This document shows, piece after piece, positions 44,351 through 56,860 of a DNA stretch of 64,000 nucleotides. A program made the position numbers and the translations under genes. The notes beneath the pieces were generated by a model that searched no databases, was not told where the DNA came from, and saw only the letters and a program-made list of their open reading frames with translations. Positions within the stretch are counted from its first letter, which is position 1, and every line of letters starts with the position of its first letter. Source of the DNA: Ailanthus altissimus (taxonomy: Eukaryota > Streptophyta > Magnoliopsida > Sapindales > Simaroubaceae); contig OX327695.1 in NCBI GenBank assembly GCA_946807835.1, forward strand, positions 27,386,501 to 27,450,500. The letters run 5' to 3'.

Positions 44351-46479
44351 CCTATCCTAAATTAGTGCATCAAAAATAAAACATAAATATTGATCAATTT
44401 TATTATCAATGTGCATCCTAAATTGTATAATAATTTAGCAACCCTTCACTGAATCCCAAAAATAGTGGTATTTGTAATATATGTTTCCTTCGCTAAATTC
44501 CAAGAGCACCTACAAACAAAGCATGAAGACTATGAATTAGAACACTCTACAGTTGAAAGAAATAAGGGTTATAAGATGATTTAAGCTATGAAAGATTTAT
44601 TATTTTAATAGCAAAACACTCTACAGTCTCAATGATTCACAATGTTTTAAAAGGGCCAGAAGAAACAATTACTCGATCATTTCCCTAGAAGGCCACTCAA
44701 AATTCATATGCACCATAAATGACAAGTAGCAACTAAAATCTCATCTCAGGATGACTGAGAATTTCATCCCTTTCTCAAGGCCAATAAGACAATCATTCAT
44801 GGAAGTTCCGGAGGCAAAAAATGCATCTTACTAGCCTATACATCCATGGTTACTCTTAAAATCAATATGTTCAACAAATATAGACACTGGCCCAACACCA
44901 GTATAATTTATTACCATTACCAAAACCCTAGTGCAAAAGGCAAAATACAAAACACATTAGAGACAAGATACTTGGACCAAATATCAAATTGAGTTCAGTA
45001 ATATAATTCTAATTCCAAACCTATTTCACAAACAAATGTATGGTAAAGACACTTTACATTAAACCAACCAAATGCCACAAGTAAATTCTTTTGATATATA
45101 TTTTTTTTATTTCTTGGTGCAATTAATTACTATTACTCAAATCTACTCCTCTTCCTTTTGTAGTTTTTAAATAGGTATATGTTTCAATTTTATTATTATA
45201 GATACAGAAGAAAACTCTACTACTCAACTAGAGCAAGCCTATAATTATATTAAACTCATTTTTAAATTAAAAATAATAATAACAACTCAAATAGTTAACA
45301 CAAATATTAGACAAAATAATTACAAAACAACCCAATAAAATAAAAATAGTTTTTTTAAGTTTGATTCAAGATTTAAGAACATTTCTTGTAAATGAATTTA
45401 TATTCATATATTATAATTTTAAGATAAGTTAATTTTTCAATTAACTAAACTTATAATATATTAAATATTAAAAAAATAAAAAATAAATAAAACAAATGGT
45501 TATGAATCTTTTCATGTGAAAAAAAAAAGATAAAAAAATTAAACAATGTCGTAAATAGTGAAATTGTTGAGCTAAATGTCCTTAGTTTGACAAGATGGCT
45601 CAAATTGCCAAGGAAGTAATCGTTGAGCAAAAGGATCCAGATGTGGAGGAAGGAGAGTTTGCCCATTGGGCTTAGAAATGTTACTATTGACTTTACCGTA
45701 GAGGTTAGGGCTAACCTCAGAGGTTTGTAGAACACTGTAATTTGTGTTAAGGGTTTATTCATCTGTATTTGGAGCTTGACTTGGTTATTTCTAATCTGGA
45801 ATATACTGAATTTGGTATATTAGAATGCTATTACGTAAGGATTTTTCACTATTTTTCTTATCTCGTAATTCATGGAGTTTCATATCTCAACCAAATCATA
45901 TCAATAAATGAAGCTTTCTAATGTAAACAGGTATCAGTAAATGGAGCTATGAAATTTAAATATTTCTATGCACAAAGCTTTTAACTTTCTTTCGGGACTA
46001 AAACTTGGAGATTAATTTCACCATGAGCCACATGATTTGTAAATTGATTAACAACAAAATTAATTAATCATTTTGGCATCCTTGGTGATTCTCTGTAAGT
46101 TTGCACTAAAGGGTTCCACATTTGCAATTACCCACATACAAATGAATTTAGGAGAAAATTAAACATAGATTTTGAGCTGATGGAAAGGGATCTAAGGTAC
46201 CATCATTTCGTTCTTATTATTAGTTTTGTGCTTCAGGTGATCCATTGATCTCTTTCTCCATATATGGCATCTCATTTTTTTTACCAACAATTCCACTATA
46301 GCCTTGACTTCGAGTTACATTGGGTCTTCGCCAACGACTTATGGCTTTTTTTTATATAAAAGTTTTGAAGAGACTAGGAATAGCAATGGGAGGGGAGGTA
46401 TGTCTCATATCTCGCTTCTTTTTCTATTGTGAGTCTTATTTTCCACATTATTTTTCAAAAAAGTTAATTAGACGGGATG

Positions 46480-46740
46480 GAGAATCTTCATGTTAGGAAA
46501 TGCATTTTTCATCTCCATCCCATTTTTAATTTTTAATTTATTAATATTAAATACTACTTTATGTTTGCAAATTTTAATAATATAAAAATTTTAATGTATT
46601 TTATGATTTAAAAATATCAAATTAAATAAACTAAAATAATATAACAATATCTTAATCAATAATGTGAATAATAATTAGTAAATAATTTTTTAAATAAATA
46701 ATAAAAAAAAAATATTTTAAATAATATTTTAGTGCTAGCA
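46480..46740. repeat. AT-rich dispersed repeat, copy B (inverted relative to 5040-5300)
   Basis: See copy A. This copy contains 'gggatggagaatc' and, about 50 bp on, 'catctccatccc'. That gives an imperfect palindrome at its left end, as in some non-autonomous DNA transposons. Confidence 0.5.
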
Positions 46741-47733
46741 TCTTTAATTTTCTTGTTGGTTGCATTAGAATCAATGGTTGTCCAACTCAAATAAAAATCT
46801 TGTCAATGCCTATCAATATTGATCACTTGTTAATCAAGAGTATTATAGTAATTATAATAACTATCATCTAACTTATTAGAAAAAGTTAACAAATGAAGTA
46901 TATTTATGTATTTTTAAAATAATGCAAATAAACTGTCACTTAAAAAAAAGGTCCAATTATTCTTTACCTTTAAATTAATTATCCATCCTTGGTCACAAAA
47001 GGAAAAAGATATGTAAAGTAGCAACGGTTGCATGGCAAGCAATTAAATATGTGTGATATATGCTGAGTAGTGAATGTATCTGCTAAATAATTGAAATATA
47101 TTTTTGAGCAAGATGACAATTACTAAGCATTCAAATTAAGTAAGTGTTAAAAATCAAAATACGTGTTGAGCGATATAAATAGGTGTTGAGAAATCAATAT
47201 ACGTGTTGTGTTGTGCCAAATAATCGAAGTCATAAAAAATATTTTTTTATTTTATTTTATTTTATTTTTTATATTAGATGAGAGTGAAATCAAAACTAAA
47301 ACTTTTTAAATGCACTATAAACTCATTAACCACTAAACCATTTTAAAGTAAGTGCTCAAAATTCAATCAAATTTCTTAGAATTTATACAATTACACTCCC
47401 CAATGCTACTAGTGGCATTTATGAAGACTTAAATACAAAAATAAAATACAAACAGATAATATAAAATTAACATAACAGACAACACCAACTACTGATACAA
47501 ACATATATGACTAAGCAAAAAAACTCAACAATAACAAGCCTCTAATTGGTCTAATAAAATCATACTACTTTTTTCCAAAATGATCCAATTTATTCATTAT
47601 ATCTTTTTAATTTTCATCTTATTCATTATCTCATCTTTCACATAATCTCATCAATTTCCTTTTTCGTGGCCCTCTTTCTTTATATATTAAGATTTATTTT
47701 ACAACTTTTTTTTTTACTATATTCAACCTATTT

Positions 47734-48087
47734 GTTCTTTAAATAGCTTACCTAAAGTTATATCTTTATTAAGAGAACCCTCATCAAAACACAAGGCAAT
47801 CAACTTCACAAGTTTAAAAAGAAAGAACATATGAGCACTTATATGAGTTTGAAATATATATCTTTTACTTTTTTGATATAGTTGATTTTGTTAAAAATAA
47901 TGCCCTAAAAACATGTATTAGTACTGTTCTTTAAATAGTTTACCTAAAGTTATATCTTTATTAAGAGAACCTTCATAAAAACACAAGGACAATTAACTTC
48001 ACAAGTTTAAAAAGAAAGATCATATGAGAACTTATATAAATTTGAAATATATATCTTTTACCTTTTTTTTTATATAGTTGGTTTTGT
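47734..48087. repeat. Direct duplication, about 160 bp units at a 192 bp offset
   Basis: Units 47734-47891 and 47926-48087 share, in order, 'gttctttaaatag.ttaccta', 'aagttatatctttattaaga', 'aacttcacaagtttaaaaag' and 'ttgaaatatatatctttta'. They differ at a handful of positions. No coding function is apparent. Confidence 0.92.
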
Positions 48088-49604
48088 GATAAACTCTACA
48101 TTAATGTTGACTTTAGACCGAACCACGTAAATTTTATAATTTATAAATTTTTTTTAAAAAAAATTCTTATTTGATTACTTGTTAAGATTATGTTGAATCA
48201 AAACTTAAACCTAATTAGACTTTAACCCTTTCTAATAAGTTAAAGACACCAAAAAAAAAAATGTTCTCTAAATTAATATAAAAGTCTAGGTTTAGCTTTA
48301 TTGAGCTTTGCGTACACTCTATGTTATTATAATTACCTCAGTTTCACCATGAAGACTTAGCCTTAGTCTTATTTTCAAGTCCTCTATGTCTAGATCGCAT
48401 CGCCATCAAAATGTGTTTTGAACTCTTCTCTTAAGATAACTCAACCCCTTTTAAACGCCTCTTCATACCTCAAATACAACTTCAATTACCTTGTTTAACC
48501 AAGTTTAGTCTAGCAACCTTCTCAAAGTAGTTCTTTGTTTACTACTCCTAATCTTTGAAAACTTCTACTTAACTGTAACTTTTCTTCGTCAAAACAAATT
48601 TTTATTCGAAGGATGAGCTCTTTTTCAAATTCACACATAAAAAATTTGTAATAAATAAATTTGTATTTTATTAGAGTGTTTTGTATTGCAAGAAGTTTAA
48701 GTTATTATCAAAGTTTTTTCTTTTGTTAAGAACTTAAACTCCGAGATCTTGTTCTATTTTTGATTGAGTGTCAGTAGATTGCATGAAATTAAATATTGAA
48801 TTTTTTTTGTTAACATATTAATAAATTATTATGAAATAAGAATGTATCTCCACTTATTATGAAATAAGAATATCTAAATTTAGAGAAAAATTATTAGTAA
48901 TATATGCATGGAAGCTCCAACGATCAGCTGAAATATGGGCAAATATTATTGGTGCATGCAAGCTACACTACCCACAGACATAATTGATAATTGTCTCAGA
49001 AGGAGAGTAGATTATAGAATTTACCGAATAATTAATACATTAATATATAGTATTTCACTTGACATCGGAAGAAATTGAATCTCCCTAATGGGTGGGAGTT
49101 GGAATTTCTAATAGAATTTGTAGTCCCACCAAAAGTTTTGCATAAATATTTTTACTTAATAAATTTAACTTTTAAACGAATAATTTTAGATATTTTAAAT
49201 TATATTTTAAAAGTGATGTGTCAAGCAATCGTTAGATAATAAAATAGTATAAATTACTTGATAAATTACTTTTTTGTAATGCAATTTAAGATATAATTTG
49301 GAATGCTTAGCATTACTCTTTTTAAATACTTGTGTTAATAATTTAATGACAATATATTTACTCCAAATTTCAATTCTTTATCCCTTGCATAAAAAAAATA
49401 GCTTTACTTTTTAAAATCTTGGTATATTCTTAGATATAAATGTAAGTAAATAGTAATGAAAAAAGAAAAATCAAAGTAAACTAGAATTGAGTAATGCTAC
49501 ACATTTTAAGTTGTATTTTAAATTATAAATTTTAAGAAAAAAACAGAAATTATAAAGAGAAACTGAAAAACTTTAAAGACTATATTGTTGCTGAAATTCT
49601 TTGT

Positions 49605-50259
49605 TGTGAGAAAGTTAATTAAAAATTATTGTAATATGATTTAAGGAATAAGCCAGGTGTGTTAGATGCACGAAAAAGTAAGACGGAAGAGAAAAGAGGC
49701 GATTGGAGAAGGCATGACTGCCCAAGGCTGGGCGCCGTTGCACTAGGATTCAGAGCTGCGATGCTCGCAGGCTGAGGCTACAGCGCTATGGCGCTGGGTG
49801 CAATTTCATCTAGCACCGCGACGCTGATGCAGAAAAAGCATTTCCCGTTTTGAGTTCATTTCTTACTTGTTCTAAGTCTTCCTAAAATGACTCACACACA
49901 TTTAGGATTAACCTAAATCGTCCTAAAGTCTATATAAAACTCTCTATTGGCTTGTAAACACATTTAAGTGATCTTTGTGATCATAGCATACTTTGTAATT
50001 TTTAGTGAGAGAAAATCCTAATTTACAAGAGAGAGTTTGTTCTTTGTGAGTTCTTTTTTGTAAAATGTATATTTTGTTAGTACCATGTGATTCAATAATA
50101 AAAAGTGTGATCTTAATCCGCCATGGACTTAAGTAAGTTTCTGAACCATGTAAATTTTGTGTATTATTCTTATACTTTTTTCTCTAGCTTTCTTAATTAC
50201 TTGATTGCTACGCTATATACTTAGGGTTTATTGCTTGTTTGATTATTTCTACTTTAACA
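49605..50259 (+). repeat. 5' LTR of the nested copia element, 655 bp
   Basis: It runs from TGTGAGAAAG to CTTTAACA. It is followed at once by the primer-binding site. It contains a GC-rich block near 49720-49830, unusual for the region, that is shortened in the partner LTR. Confidence 0.88.
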
Positions 50260-50262
50260 AAC

Positions 50263-50274
50263 TAGTATCAGAGC
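50263..50274 (+). other. Primer-binding site (initiator-Met tRNA type)
   Basis: TAGTATCAGAGC differs at one base from the usual TGGTATCAGAGC and lies 3 bp after the 5' LTR. Confidence 0.88.
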
Positions 50275-50289
50275 TGCCAAGTTTTAAGC

Positions 50290-53200
50290 AAACATAGCCA
50301 CACTTAAATATGAGGTAGAGAAATTCAACGAGACAAATGACTTCAATCCGTAGAAGATGAAGGTTAAGGCATTGTTGGTGAGCCAATGGTTAGGCTCGGC
50401 ATTAGAGGAGACTGCAACTCCATCTAGTGAAGAAGAAAATACGCCAGAGTCATTTAAAGCTGCAGCAAAAAGAATAGACATTCAAGAAAGAGCTCACAGT
50501 AAATTATTCTGTCATTAAGCGATGAAGTATTGAAGGAAGTAGCAGGTGAGACGACGGTGATTGATCTTTGAAAGAAGCTTGACTCTCTCTCTATATATAT
50601 GCAGAAGTTATTGGCCAACATATTGCATATAAAAGAAGAAGCTATATTAGTTGTCTATGTCAAAGGGGACACCGATAAAAGATCATATAGATACCTTCAA
50701 CAAGATCATTACTGATCTTAAATCTATCAACATCAAGATAAAAGATGAAAATAAGGCAATCATCCTGTTGAGTTCACTTCCCAAAAGTTATAAGAGTTTT
50801 ATTGATACATTACTTTATGGCAGAGAAAGTTTAACAATGAGCGATATGAAATCATCATTAAACTCAAATCTATTAGGAAAATAGATTTAGGGCAATGCAA
50901 AAATTTTATTTGTAAGACGAAGGCTCTCACATATAGATGGAAGGAAAAAGAGCTAAAGATCGAAGTCCAAGACTCTTATGAAGTGCTATTGCTACAAGAA
51001 AGATGGGAACTTCATAAATGACTATCCGAAAGAAAGAAAAAAGCACAAGACAAGAAGAAAGCAAATGTTGTACTTACCTATGATAATAGCTATGATAACG
51101 CAAAGACTTTAGCTACTACTAATGGTAAGAGTACTGAACAATGGGTTCTTGATTCTGGTTATACTTTTCACATGTGCTCACAGAAGTCTTGTTTATAAAT
51201 TTCTAGCCTATTAGTGGTGGTAAAGTATTAATGGGTAATGACGTTGCTTGACAAATGATGGAATTGGTAGTATTAAACTAGGTTGCATAATAGGTGAGTG
51301 AGAGAGTTAATAGAAGTTAAGTATGTTCCTGACCTCAAGAGAAACTTGATCTCACTAGGGATTTTAGACCAAAATGGGTGTTCCAGAATAGACATAGGGG
51401 TTTTAAAAGCATTAAAGGGTTCAATAGTGGTAATAAGAGATGATAAACATAAAGGCGTTTATGTGTTAAAAGTAGAGGTTTTAATTGGTTATATATTATT
51501 CTTTATAGATGATGAAAATATACAAACTAAATTGTGGCATCTTAGACTAACACACCTAAGTGGGAGAAACTTGAATGAGTTAATTAGTTAAAAGGCATTT
51601 AGTAAGGATAGGTTCCAACCATTAAAGTTTTATGAGCATTGTATGCTTGAGAAATCACATAGAGTGAGGTTTAGTATCGGCAAACATAAGATTAAGGAGA
51701 CTCTTGACTATATACGCTTGGATATTTAAGGACCAACTCAAATAGCTACTTATGGTAGGGCTAGATATTTTTTTAGCTTAATTGATGACTATTTGAGGAA
51801 GCTGTGAGTCTATGTATTGAAGAGCAATGATCAAGTGTTTGATATGTTCAAGACTTGAAAGGCTTTTATTGAGAATCAGACTGGAAAAATGGTTAAGAGG
51901 TTAAGAAGTAAAAATGACATTGAGTTTTGCAATAGATAGTTTGATGGGTTTTGCGTCAAACATAGGATTGTAAGGCATAAAACTGTGAGATCAACACCGC
52001 AGTAGAATGATGTAGCTGAGAGAATGAATAGGTCCCTACTTGAAAGGGTAGATGCATGTTTATCAATGCAAAGATATCCCAAGGCATTTTATAGAGAAAC
52101 TGTGGTGACTGTAACTTATTTGACTAATAAAAATACCCCCTAGACGATAGACGTCAAGACACCAGAAGAGAAATGGTCTGGTAACCCTCATAAGTATGAC
52201 CACCTCAAAAATTTTTATTGCCCTACCTTTGTTCATGTTAAGGAGGAGAAATTAGAACCTATAGCTATTAAAGAGGTATTCATAGGGTATCCCGAATGAG
52301 TGAAATGATACAAGGTGTGATGTAAATAGTTGACACCACCAAAAAGTATCATAAGCCGTGACGTGATGTTCGATGAGACAAACAATATTGAAAGCCTCCC
52401 AAGAAGATGAGAAAGAAGAACATGTGTCCAAAGAAGACTCAGCACCTAAGTCAATAGAAGTTGAAGTAAAGCTTGAGTATAGATTTGATATGCCCTTAAA
52501 TCAGCACTTCAACAAGTAGATCCTTGAAAATGAGCCAAGAACACCAGTGAGTTCCTTCAAATTCGCCCAAAGAAAAACCAGAACTCTTGAGATGGAACTT
52601 GAAGAGTACCAGCTAACTAGAGACATGTTAAAAAGAATGATTAATCCACCAATCAGGTATGCACAAACAGATTTTATTACTCACGCCTTTAACTCTACTT
52701 ACACTCTTGAATTTAATGAGTTTAGAACATATAGTGAGACTATAAATAGTAAAAATAAGAATGAATGGAAGCAAGCCATGTAAGAAGAGATTAATTTTCT
52801 TAGGAATAATAATGCCTGAAAATTAGTTGAGAGACCTCAAAAGAAACTAGTGGAGCGCAAGTGAGTGTATAAGGTTAAAGAGGGGATATCGAGGGTAGAG
52901 CTTATAAGATTTAAGGTTAGACTAGTTGCACAAAATTTTACTTAGAGAGAGTGAGTTAACTTTCATAAAACATTATCTCCAGTCGTCAAACACATATCAA
53001 TTAGGATTCTGTTAGTCATGTGTGCAAACATTAATTTACATCTAGAGTAGATGGATGTAAAACAACTTTTTTACATAGAGAGCTTGAAAAGACGATTTAC
53101 ATGGCATAACCGCAAGGGTTTGTAAAGCCCGAAAAAGAGAATCATGCTTGTTTATTGAATAAGTCATTATATGGGTTAAAGCGATCACCTAGACAGTAGT

Positions 53201-55700
53201 ATAAGAGATTTGATGAGTTTATGATGACTTGTGAATTTAGTAAAAACAAATATGATGGATGCGTGTACTTTAAGAGCTTGAGTAGTGAAATGATGTATTT
53301 GCTTCTATACATCGATGATATGTTGATCGTATGTGAAACTATAGAAGAAATATAGAAACTCAAGAAGCAGTTGAGTAATGAGTATGAGATGAAGGATTTA
53401 GGATTAGCAAAGAGGATATTGCGAGAGAAGGAATGAATTTTATCTTCTTGACACAATAATAATATTTACTCAAAATTCTTGAGAGATTTGGTATGTCAAA
53501 TGCAAATGCTATCTCAACTCCTTTAGCCATGCATTTTAAACTTTTAATAGTACAATCGTCGATATTTGATGAGGAAAAACTGCAGATAAGTAAATAACCA
53601 TATATAAGCGTTGTAGGGAGCATCATGTATGCGATGGTTTGTACAATACCAAATATAGCATAGGCTGTGAGTGTGGTGAGTAAATACATAACGAATCCGG
53701 GGAAGGATCACTGGCTTGTAGTGCAATAGATATTGAGGTATCTCAAAAGAACATCGGATTATAGATTGATGTATAAAATAGATGAAGACAACAGTATAAT
53801 GGTAAGAAGATACGTAGACTCAAACTATGAAGGTGATCTAGATAGAAGAAGATCATTGACGAGTTTTGTATTTATAGTGTTTAGGTGTAATGTGTGTTGG
53901 AGATTAGTTCTACAATAGGTGGTTGTACTATCTACCACAGTGGTAGAGTATATAGCAGTTTGAGAAATGATAAACACTTGAAATTACATATGTAATAAGG
54001 GTTTTGTATCATCGTTTTGTATTACTAGTGTTTTTAATCCCTTTAATTTAAGTATATTTACAATAATGTACCTAATTAGATTTTAACTATTTTATGGTAG
54101 GTTCGGTAAAATGGGCATAACTTTTACCTAGGAATTCAAATTGAATGATTCTTAATCCTGTAAAGAGCTGACTTAACATATTGTATTTCACAAAGAATTC
54201 GAAATTCAAGTGCTTAGAGGGCAAAAATGGCCTAAAACAGAACTGATCTGCAATACAGGCCCAATCCGAACAGTCATCAGTATTTGACCCATAACTATAG
54301 AAATACATATCTAATACGTATAAAACAACTCAATTTGGAAAGATAAGAGACTTATATATAGCTTTGATGTTTTGAGTAACAGTTAATTCGGACCACATCA
54401 ATTCCAAATTGGATAAGCAAGTGGGTGCATTAATGATAATCAATGTAAATTATTTACCACCATTCTTGATTTTTATCATCCAAATGGTTCCCTCTTCATT
54501 TGTCTCGACTTATCCATATTTTTTTATAAATAGGTAGTATGTTTATGCCCAAAATATGTAATTAGAGATCTAGATTTTAGTTCAAAATATTTATCTTTTG
54601 TATTATCTCTTTGTAATATTATTTCTCTTGTTTACTATTGTAAAGTCATGTTATCTCTTTTTCTTTTTCTTTTTCTTTAGTTTTATTATGTTTAAGTAAT
54701 TTTTTTTATACTAAGGTGAAAGGGTGAAACTCTTGGTAAGGTAATACTCAACTCTTATTTATGAATTTAATATTTTATTCTTAAATTATGTAAATTTATA
54801 TATGATGTATTTATTTTGTTTGTAATATTAATACCCTTTCTTCTAAGTGGTATATCTTGATTTATTATTGACAAACTTTATACTTGGTACAATAAATTCT
54901 TGAAACTATTTATAAGATTTGGCATATATACCATTTCTTGTAAAGTGAGAGTCTTGATATAATGTAGACAAATATAAATATTGGCATAATAAATATTTGA
55001 ACCCATTTATAAGATTTGGTGTATAATAATTGAAAGAAATAAATGCTAGTTAATATATAAATGATGATGAACTTTAATTGTTATATCTTCCGGTTAGAAC
55101 CTCCTTTGTGTGAGGATTTCAATTAAGTTATAAAAAGAGTTAAATATATTCTTACTTCTTATGCTAAGAGTAGATCCCCATAACCTTAACTTTTATTTGA
55201 ATTGGTTAATTGAATTAATATTTACAAACATCTTATACTGCATTAATTGTCTTTAAAATATTTATATTTTGTAATTTTAATTCAACTTTCCCGTGGATTG
55301 ACCCTATTCTCACCGGATTATTTATTATTTAGACAATCCTGCACTTGGGAATAAACTCTTATATTCTGGACGTGTCAAAAAGCTATTAAAGAGGTCGTGT
55401 GGTTGAAAGACATATGCGCGAAGGTAATGGCTACTGAAGATGTAAACACCAGTGTATATTGTGATAGCCAGAGTGCCATACACCTAAGCAAGCATCAAGT
55501 GTTTCATGAGAGGTCTAAACATATTGATATTCGACTCCATTACATTCGATAGATTGTCCAAAGTGATGAAGTTAGTCTAACGAAGATAACGTCATCTAAA
55601 AATTCTGCTGACATATTGACTAAACCACTGCCCTCAGTTAAGTTTATTCGATGCAAGGACTTAACCGGAGTCGCTACTATGTGAGGGTGACCGAAGATGC
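50290..55700 (+). pseudogene. Copia gag-pol, decayed and interrupted
   Basis: In order: gag (50300-50890; the open 77-codon piece at 50651 has the UBN2-like 'IDTFNKIITDLKSINIKIKD' pattern); a zinc knuckle near 50985-51040; protease WVLDSGYTFHMCS near 51143-51181; GAG-pre-integrase LWHLRLTHLS near 51534-51563; integrase to about 52320, with TPQ*NDVAERMNR near 51990-52030; reverse transcriptase about 52780-53480, with the YIDDM box intact near 53308-53322. RNase H is cut at 53967 and resumes at 55378 (AIKEVVWLKDICAK, then YCDSQSAIHLSK and ADILTKPLP). The catalytic Asp of the protease (LDSG) is present. Stops and frameshifts through gag, integrase and RT make it non-functional. Confidence 0.87.
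53968..55377 (+). mobile_element. 1.41 kb solo LTR inserted in copia RNase H
   Basis: It starts TGATAAACAC and ends CGTGTCA. The coding sequence resumes exactly on the other side (…EYIAV*E then AIKEVVWLKD). Flanks read gaaa on the left and aaaa on the right, compatible with a 4-5 bp target duplication with one change. A diverged inverted copy of the same sequence lies at 59710-61134, where it is followed by typical Ty3/gypsy 3'-internal sequence. I therefore take both as LTRs of one large-LTR gypsy family. A single LTR without internal sequence is the product expected from recombination between the two LTRs of a full element. Confidence 0.78.
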
Positions 55701-55754
55701 AGATATGAGAGATTGAGAATAGATTGTGAGTGATTTTGAATCAATGAGAGAATT

Positions 55755-56351
55755 TCTAAGAAAATTGATTAAAAATTATTTTAATATAATTTGGGAAATA
55801 AGCCAGGTGCGTTGGATGTGCGAAAAAGTAAGACGGACGCGAAATATGATGATTAAAAAAGGCGCGACTGCTCAAGACTGACAGATGCGACATCAGGAGT
55901 CAGCGCCACTGTGTTGGTGCGGGAAAAGTGTTTCCTATTTTGAGTTCGTTTCCTACTTGTTCTACGTCTCCCTAAAATGACTTCCACACATTTAAGGTTA
56001 ATCTAGGTCGTCCTAAAGTTTATATAAAGGCCCTCTATTAGTTTTGTAAACACATATAAGTGATCTTTATGATCATAGCATACTTTGTGATTTTTAGTGA
56101 GAGAAAACTTTAGTTTACAAGAGAGTTTGTTCTTTATGAGTTCTTTTTTGTAAAATGCATACTTTTGTGAGTACCTTGTGATTCAATAATAAAATAATGT
56201 GATCTTGATCTACCGTGGACGTAGGTAAGTTATCAAATTACGTAAATTCTGTGTGTTATTCTTTTACTTTCTTTCTCTAGCTTTCTTAATTGCTTGGTTG
56301 TTGCACATATACTTTGAGTTTATTGCTTGTTTAATTGTTTCCGCTTTAACA
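55755..56351 (+). repeat. 3' LTR of the nested copia element, 597 bp
   Basis: This is the partner of 49605-50259. It shares 'aataagccaggtg', 'gaaaaagtaagacgga', 'tttaagtgatcttt'-like and 'gatcatagcatactttg' blocks, and the TTTAACA end. Confidence 0.88.
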
Positions 56352-56710
56352 TATGTATTATAAATGCTATATAGATGACCTTTAAATAGACTTTAAGTTA
56401 ACATAAATAATGAATATAAATACTATATAAGGAAACCAACTATAACATATTACATAAGAAAATCAAATATAACATATTAATTATAAAATAGATATGATAT
56501 AAATTAACTGTCTTGATTTCTTGATATCTTTAACATCTCCATTCCCCCTCCTTCATCAAACTCAAGATGGTAGAAGCTTGAGCTTGAAAAGAAATATTTT
56601 TAATTGTAATGGTGCACGTTGAGATGCAATCACTGTCGGCGAATGACAACCCTTATTTGAGAAAGACAACTCTTGTGGAAGAGAGGCAATGTTGTCGGAG
56701 TGACAAGCAC

Positions 56711-56860
56711 GTTGAAAAGATCAACCATTGCGATTGCAAATGCATTAATAAGGAAAAAAAATCAATCATTGCGAGTACAAGTGCATTGAAAAGATCAACC
56801 ACTGTAATTATAAATACGTTGATAGGGAGATAAAAAAATCAATCGTTGCGAGTGCAATTG
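56711..56860. repeat. 74 bp tandem repeat in the TRIM-like internal region
   Basis: Two units with a 74 bp period (starting at 56711 and 56785) each carry 'ttgaaaagatcaacca', a 'gcattaataagg' or 'acgttgataggg' block, 'aaaaaatcaatc' and 'ttgcgagt'. A partial third start precedes them. A 74-codon open frame at 56609-56833 runs through them and owes its length to this repeat. Confidence 0.8.

Larger units (their letters stand above)
42905..49511. other. Gene-poor repeat-rich region
   Basis: No host gene is recognised. The region holds a CACTA-like end (from 43754), a 25 bp tandem duplication (44021-44070), copy B of the AT-rich dispersed repeat (46480-46740), a TTTTA-rich stretch near 47228-47268, and a 192 bp-period tandem duplication (47734-48087). 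A 103-codon minus-strand frame at 45451-45762 has no domain. Confidence 0.5.
49605..56351 (+). mobile_element. Ty1/copia retrotransposon nested in the TRIM-like element
   Basis: LTRs at 49605-50259 and 55755-56351 flank a decayed gag-pol on the plus strand. A primer-binding site follows the left LTR. The flanking 5-mers are TTTGT on the left and TATGT on the right, a near-perfect target duplication. A separate 1.41 kb solo LTR (53968-55377) interrupts it. Without that insertion it is about 5.3 kb long. Many stop codons sit at positions where a single C-to-T or G-to-A change from the conserved codon explains them. Confidence 0.9.

Noticed and set aside
45451..45762. 103-codon minus-strand frame rich in Phe, Leu and Ile
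   Set aside because: Phe/Leu-rich text comes from A-rich DNA read in reverse. No domain or conserved motif is visible. The plus strand also has a short MAQIAKEV-like frame that ends after about 25 codons.
56609..56833. 74-codon open frame with several cysteines
   Set aside because: It owes its length to a 74 bp tandem repeat inside a TRIM-like element; the repeated text explains the apparent protein.
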